Of a stretch of DNA of 6,175 nucleotides, positions 5,957-6,175 are shown piece after piece. Source of the stretch: Ruminiclostridium sp. (GTDB lineage Bacteria; Bacillota; Clostridia; Oscillospirales; Oscillospiraceae); the NCBI GenBank assembly GCA_021442645.1, contig JABUSR010000124.1, forward strand, positions 1 to 6,175, in the 5' to 3' direction. Below the pieces are notes generated by a model. The model had not been told where the DNA came from. It searched no databases and saw nothing but the letters and a program-made list of their open reading frames with translations. Position 1 is the first letter of the stretch; the number at the start of each line of letters is the position of its first letter. The translations under genes and the position numbers were made by a program.

Positions 5957-6175
5957 TTAAAAAGCTTCGGCCTCGCCCAGCTCCTGTTTGGCTTTCCGCA
6001 GGGTCTTGCGGAGGAAGATAGAACTCATCAGCAGAGAGACCAGCTCGGCCAGGGGGAAGGCCAGCCACACCAGGTTCAGGTTGCCCGTCAGGGACAGTAG
6101 CCAGGCAAGAGGAAGCAGGGCTCCCAGCTGGCGGCAAACAGAGGTGATAAGGCTGTACAGGGGGTTGCCAATGGC
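5957..6175 (-). CDS. MATE-family efflux transporter, C-terminal fragment (cut by window edge)
   Basis: The frame is open from the right edge of the window to a TAA at 5959-5957 and encodes the last 72 residues of a membrane protein. The visible part begins AIGNPLYSLITSVCRQL, then LPLAWLLSLTGNLNLVWLAFPLAE and a final helix ending in a basic and acidic tail (FLRKTLRKAKQELGEAEAF). The order of a polar SLITSVCRQ helix start, a short loop with a Trp, and a last helix containing AFPLAE is what the end of Na+- or H+-coupled MATE drug/cation exporters looks like. No start codon is in the window, so total length and substrate cannot be stated. It is convergent with the PCAT gene and separated by a bidirectional terminator, so nothing ties it functionally to the peptide cassette. 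Similarity is judged by eye. Confidence 0.75.
   Translation of the reverse strand, partial: AIGNPLYSLITSVCRQLGALLPLAWLLSLTGNLNLVWLAFPLAELVSLLMSSIFLRKTLRKAKQELGEAEAF

Noticed and set aside
5901..6137. 78-codon open frame on the - strand with its own ATG.
   Set aside because: It is in a different frame from the MATE C-terminal sequence and runs through the bidirectional terminator; the MATE frame gives a sensible membrane protein end.

Overview
The window looks like part of a GC-rich Firmicute chromosome, most likely a gut clostridium of the Oscillospiraceae type. The clues are strong AAGGAGG ribosome binding sites, GC-rich coding sequence, an LtaS-type sulfatase-fold membrane enzyme with a catalytic threonine, and a NiCo (czcD-motif) riboswitch. 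The taxonomic call is inference; there is no marker gene here.

Layout. (1) Positions 1-1937, + strand: 3' part of an LTA synthase/phosphoglycerol transferase-like membrane protein whose 5' end is cut by the window. (2) 1959-1994: hairpin shared by two convergent genes. (3) 2007-2942, - strand: a cation diffusion facilitator (CDF) metal exporter. Its leader (about 3142 down to 2943) holds a consensus promoter, a NiCo riboswitch aptamer and an overlapping intrinsic terminator. (4) 3178-3437: divergent intergenic region with an AT-rich palindrome, five tandem 11-bp repeats and a -10 element pointing right. (5) 3438-3581, + strand: a 47-codon gene for a double-glycine leader peptide. (6) 3619-3653: hairpin between this gene and the next. 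(7) 3671-5881, + strand: a peptidase-containing ABC transporter (PCAT; C39 peptidase, membrane domain, ATPase). (8) 5913-5947: strong bidirectional terminator. (9) 5957-6175, - strand: C-terminal end of a MATE-family efflux protein, cut by the window edge.

How the parts work together. The peptide gene and the PCAT gene form a minimal two-gene export cassette. The transporter would cleave the peptide after Gly-Gly and secrete the 32-residue core. The core is cationic and aromatic, and its two Cys and two His fit the classical C2H2 zinc-finger spacing, which is unexpected for a bacteriocin-like or signalling peptide. The 11-bp repeats ending next to the -35 position suggest that a dedicated activator controls it. 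No modification enzyme, immunity protein or regulator gene for the cassette lies in the window. The CDF gene is a separate unit, predicted to be switched on by cytoplasmic Ni2+/Co2+ through its riboswitch.
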